Assembly: GCA_016207865.1 (NCBI GenBank)
Contig: JACQZD010000120.1
Span: 1-7,994 of the forward strand
Reading direction: 5' to 3'
Length of the DNA: 7,994 nucleotides
From: Nitrospirota bacterium
Lineage (GTDB): Bacteria; Nitrospirota; Thermodesulfovibrionia; UBA6902; DSMQ01
The position numbers and the translations under genes were made by a program. The notes below the pieces were generated by a model. The model had not been told where the DNA came from and searched no databases. It saw nothing but the letters and a program-made list of their open reading frames with translations. Positions 6,357-7,994 of this stretch are shown here, piece by piece; position 1 is the first letter of the stretch; each line of letters opens with the position of its first letter.

Positions 6357-6363
6357 ATTCTGC

Positions 6364-6401
6364 GGTGTTGCTCTAAAGCTTTTTCAGACACCTATACCTG
6401 C
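6364..6401 (+). repeat. dispersed 38-base repeat, copy B
   Basis: The copy matches 2695-2732 at 33 of 38 positions, with the first 22 identical. In both copies an ATG lies 12 bases upstream in the same frame (here at 6352), but no ribosome binding site precedes this one. Here there is no TATAAT box after the repeat. Confidence 0.72.
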
Positions 6402-6424
6402 ATTCATCCCAAAGCATAAGTCAG

Positions 6425-6572
6425 CAGGGATGGATGCCTGAAGAATTTCAGGGCAGTACATTAGAGTCATGCTGCCTTTATAAACAGCCTTGTGGAAAAA
6501 CTTTAAGAATTTGCAGCATGACATCTAATAATCTTACTGTTTTCCTGAAATTCTGAAGGTATTCGTCCCTGC
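6425..6572. repeat. 148-base imperfect inverted repeat (MITE-like or structured RNA)
   Basis: The arms of 29 bases, 6425-6453 and 6544-6572, pair at 24 Watson-Crick positions, three G-T (G-U in RNA) positions and one tandem G-A pair. The GTCATG element (6466-6522) lies inside, so the whole unit is a nested hairpin. No transposase gene and no clear target duplication are seen. It is either a small non-autonomous mobile element or a dispersed repeat unit. Confidence 0.6.
6466..6522. repeat. GTCATG-ended inverted element, copy 2 (opposite orientation)
   Basis: The perfect 10-base arms GTCATGCTGC (6466-6475) and GCAGCATGAC (6513-6522) lie 37 bases apart. Flanking ATTAGA on the left matches TCTAAT on the right, extending the symmetry with a one-base slip. 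Read on the minus strand it resembles the element at 6297-6356. Confidence 0.62.
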
Positions 6573-6573
6573 G
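6548..6573 (+). repeat. 26-base direct repeat, first copy
   Basis: All 26 bases are identical to 6608-6633, exactly 60 bases downstream. It largely forms the right arm of the long inverted repeat, so the pair probably arose by local duplication of that arm. Confidence 0.8.
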
Positions 6574-6583
6574 CGTCTACTCA

Positions 6584-6627
6584 GATGGATGCCTGAAGAA
6601 TTTTAGAAAATTCTGAAGGTATTCGTC
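6584..6627 (+). repeat. hairpin from duplicated repeat arms
   Basis: The arms 6584-6604 and 6607-6627 pair at 16 Watson-Crick and three G-U positions with one tandem G-A pair, and only AG lies between. Bases 6584-6603 are identical to 6429-6448 (20 bases). It is a second, compact version of the outer stem at 6425-6572, placed just upstream of the promoter of the next gene. No T-run follows, so it is not an intrinsic terminator. Confidence 0.6.
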
Positions 6628-6633
6628 CCTGCG
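6608..6633 (+). repeat. 26-base direct repeat, second copy
   Basis: The copy is identical to 6548-6573. It directly abuts the extended -10 box at 6634-6642, so it covers the -35 region of the ribbon-helix-helix gene. Confidence 0.8.
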
Positions 6634-6642
6634 TGATATAAT
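6634..6642 (+). promoter_or_regulatory. extended -10 promoter box (TGATATAAT) before the RHH gene
   Basis: TGn-TATAAT is the extended -10 form, which needs little or no -35 element; none is obvious here. Six bases separate it from the ATG at 6649, so the transcript would start at or next to the start codon. The arrangement is like that before amrS. Confidence 0.5.
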
Positions 6643-6648
6643 AATTTT

Positions 6649-6828
6649 ATGGATACTGACCATGAAAAACTGAAGAAGGTCTCAGCTTATCTTGAGGAAG
6701 AAGTCCTTGAGGCGCTTGAAGAGCTTGCAAAGGATTATTCAAAGGAAACAGGTCAGAAATGGTCCAAAGGCGCTGTGATAAGGCTGGCGCTGAGCGAGTT
6801 CTTCAGCAGGAGGGGAAAGATTCTGTAG
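6649..6828 (+). CDS. 59-residue ribbon-helix-helix (CopG-like) DNA-binding protein
   Basis: The sequence fits a ribbon-helix-helix regulator: a short strand (K-V-S-A-Y-L, residues 10-15), helix 1 (E-E-V-L-E-A-L-E-E-L-A-K, 17-28), a loop, and helix 2 after W38-S-K (G-A-V-I-R-L-A-L-S-E-F-F, 41-52). Such proteins bind DNA as dimers through the strand and often repress their own promoter or act as antitoxins. An in-frame TGA at 6634-6636 rules out an earlier start; no ribosome binding site is seen, so a leaderless start is plausible. No toxin gene is next to it: upstream are repeats, and downstream the TPR gene ends 3 bases away on the other strand. The target is unknown; the direct repeats touching its promoter are candidates. 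Confidence 0.72.
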   Translation: MDTDHEKLKKVSAYLEEEVLEALEELAKDYSKETGQKWSKGAVIRLALSEFFSRRGKIL

Positions 6829-6831
6829 CGT

Positions 6832-7994
6832 TTACTTCCACTTTATGTCCCGTGATTTTAGATATTCCTGCGCGCCTTTATGCCCTAATTTAGCCGCTTT
6901 TTTAAAATCGTTGACAGCCTCTTTCTCTTTACCGAGGCTGAAATTCGCAACCCCCCGGTTATAATAAGCCTCGGCATCTTTGGGATTCAATTCAACAGCC
7001 TTGTTAAAATCCTTAATAGCCTCTTTATATTTTCCCGATTTGCCATAGGCAACCCCCCTGCCATTATAAGCCAGTATATATCCGGGCAACATCTCTATAG
7101 CTTTATTAAAGTCCTTGATCGCCTCCTGATACCTGCCTAATTCTCTATAAGCAACCCCCCGGTTATAGTAATTCTTTTCATTTTTTTGGTTTTGTTCAAT
7201 AGCCTTGTCAAAGTCCTTAAGCGCCTCCTGATATTTACCGGTATTAATATAAGCAATTCCACGGTTATAATAAATCTGAAGTTCGGGATTCAGATTAACT
7301 GCCTGCGTTAAATCCCTGATTGCCTCACGGTACCTGCCTAATTCCTTAAAAGTAAACCCGCGGTTATTATAAGCCCACGCATCATTGGGTTCCTGCTCAA
7401 TAACCCTGTCAAAATCACTGACCGCTTCCTGAAATTTACTCAGCATCATATAAGCAGTCCCGCGCTGGCGATAAGCCTCTGTATATCCGGGGTCCAGTTC
7501 AATGGTTTTTGTAAAGGCATCTATTATTTCTCTGTGATTGGCTGTGATTACGGCAACATATCCTTGTTCAAACCAATAGGTTGCACTTAATTTTTTTGCT
7601 GTTTCATCATATTGATCAATTATTTTTTTATCATTCAGTCCGGGTTCTTTGCTGTCAGTCCTAATTGCCTGCAGTTCACCCTTCAATTTTTCAAGTTCCA
7701 GAAAAAAATCTGCTGCTTTTTTCTCCACAGTCTCTAATACCTTCATTCTTTGTTCACCACTGCGGATAAAGTTAATAATTGTGACTGTAATGTCAGGATT
7801 AGCTGAAATTTTAGCTTTAACAGAATATTCCCTTTTATCCCATTTCTCATCTATTATCTCAACACTGACTGCCCCTGAAATTATTGTTGTAATCCGGTCT
7901 TTTGTCAGTTGAAAATCCTTTGTCAGTGATTTGTTTTCAAGATAATTTTCTACCTCCTCAATAAGAAGCCCTTTCACCCGCTTCAGCGCAATTA
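6832..7994 (-). CDS. TPR-repeat protein (5' end outside the window)
   Basis: The GTG at 7977 is a possible start, but the frame stays open to the window edge, adding A-L-K-R before it. The sequence A-L-K-R-V-K-G-L-L-I-E-E-V reads as the middle of a domain, so the true start probably lies beyond 7994. Counting from the GTG, residues 1-75 form an alpha/beta domain (with E-K-W-D-K-R-E-Y-S-V-K-A) like that found before TPRs in exported proteins. Residues 76-130 are a likely coiled coil. About seven TPRs of 34 residues follow (132-370, pattern Y-x-x-R-G-x-A-Y and E-A-I-x-D-F-x-K-A-I-E), the fourth being one residue short. TPRs bind partner proteins; no enzymatic domain is seen. The gene converges on the RHH gene with 3 bases between stops and is not part of the plus-strand operon. 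A signal peptide would lie outside the window. Confidence 0.85.
   Translation of the reverse strand, partial: IALKRVKGLLIEEVENYLENKSLTKDFQLTKDRITTIISGAVSVEIIDEKWDKREYSVKAKISANPDITVTIINFIRSGEQRMKVLETVEKKAADFFLELEKLKGELQAIRTDSKEPGLNDKKIIDQYDETAKKLSATYWFEQGYVAVITANHREIIDAFTKTIELDPGYTEAYRQRGTAYMMLSKFQEAVSDFDRVIEQEPNDAWAYNNRGFTFKELGRYREAIRDLTQAVNLNPELQIYYNRGIAYINTGKYQEALKDFDKAIEQNQKNEKNYYNRGVAYRELGRYQEAIKDFNKAIEMLPGYILAYNGRGVAYGKSGKYKEAIKDFNKAVELNPKDAEAYYNRGVANFSLGKEKEAVNDFKKAAKLGHKGAQEYLKSRDIKWK

Larger units (their letters stand above)
6262..6648. other. repeat-dense intergenic region
   Basis: This 387-base stretch holds no convincing gene. It is largely made of repeats: a GTCATG-ended inverted element (6297-6356), copy B of the 38-base repeat (6364-6401), a long imperfect inverted repeat (6425-6572) with a second GTCATG-ended element inside it (6466-6522), and 26-base direct repeats 60 bases apart (6548 and 6608). 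An extended -10 box for the next gene lies at its right end. Confidence 0.7.

Noticed and set aside
6352..6441. Short ORF from the ATG at 6352 through repeat copy B
   Set aside because: No ribosome binding site is present, the sequence is composed of repeat and hairpin DNA, and it has little similarity to the copy A peptide beyond the identical DNA.
6262..6648. CRISPR array or tandem repeat array
   Set aside because: Repeats are inverted or only paired, with unequal spacing overall; there are no regular repeat-spacer units and no cas genes in the window.
7649..7912. 87-codon open frame on the plus strand
   Set aside because: It is antisense to the N-terminal part of the TPR gene and has no family features.

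Overview
The window (7,994 bases) looks like part of a bacterial chromosome of moderate GC. The organism is probably an anaerobic or microaerophilic lineage such as Nitrospirota or Desulfobacterota. That guess rests on the gene types (a NosR-like polyferredoxin, a radical SAM enzyme, a Memo-AMMECR1 protein) and on the dispersed short palindromes between genes. No rRNA, tRNA, CRISPR array or complete insertion sequence was seen.

Layout. Positions 1-1392 hold the end of a NosR-like membrane protein (FMN-binding domain plus polyferredoxin; its start lies outside the window) and a 65-residue single-pass membrane protein. A gap of about 300 bases (1393-1696) carries short palindromic repeats and a TATAAT box close to the next gene. 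Positions 1697-2671 encode the radical SAM enzyme of the AmmeMemoRadiSam system (AmrS). A short leader (2672-2759) holds a dispersed repeat, a tiny possible ORF and a promoter-like box. A tight cluster follows: a 43-residue twin-arginine-like small protein (2760-2891), a lipoprotein that fuses Memo and AMMECR1 (2881-4311), a DUF1460 amidase-like cysteine hydrolase (4316-5029) and an AmpG-like muropeptide permease (5026-6261). These genes overlap or lie within 4 bases of each other. Positions 6262-6648 form a dense field of inverted and direct repeats. After it come a 59-residue ribbon-helix-helix protein (6649-6828) and, on the opposite strand and cut by the window edge, a TPR-repeat protein (6832-7994).

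How the genes may work together. All three parts of the AmmeMemoRadiSam system, whose function is unknown as far as I know, are present: radical SAM, Memo and AMMECR1. Two features stand out. First, Memo-AMMECR1 carries a lipoprotein signal, so it should act outside the cytoplasm. Second, it is co-transcribed with a probable peptidoglycan amidase and a muropeptide importer, which suggests a cell-wall role (inference). The two small membrane proteins on either side of amrS both carry a K-[GA]-M-[YF]-W-R motif near the C-terminus. They resemble the N-terminal segment that this AmrS appears to lack, and they are the best candidates here for an undescribed component of the system.
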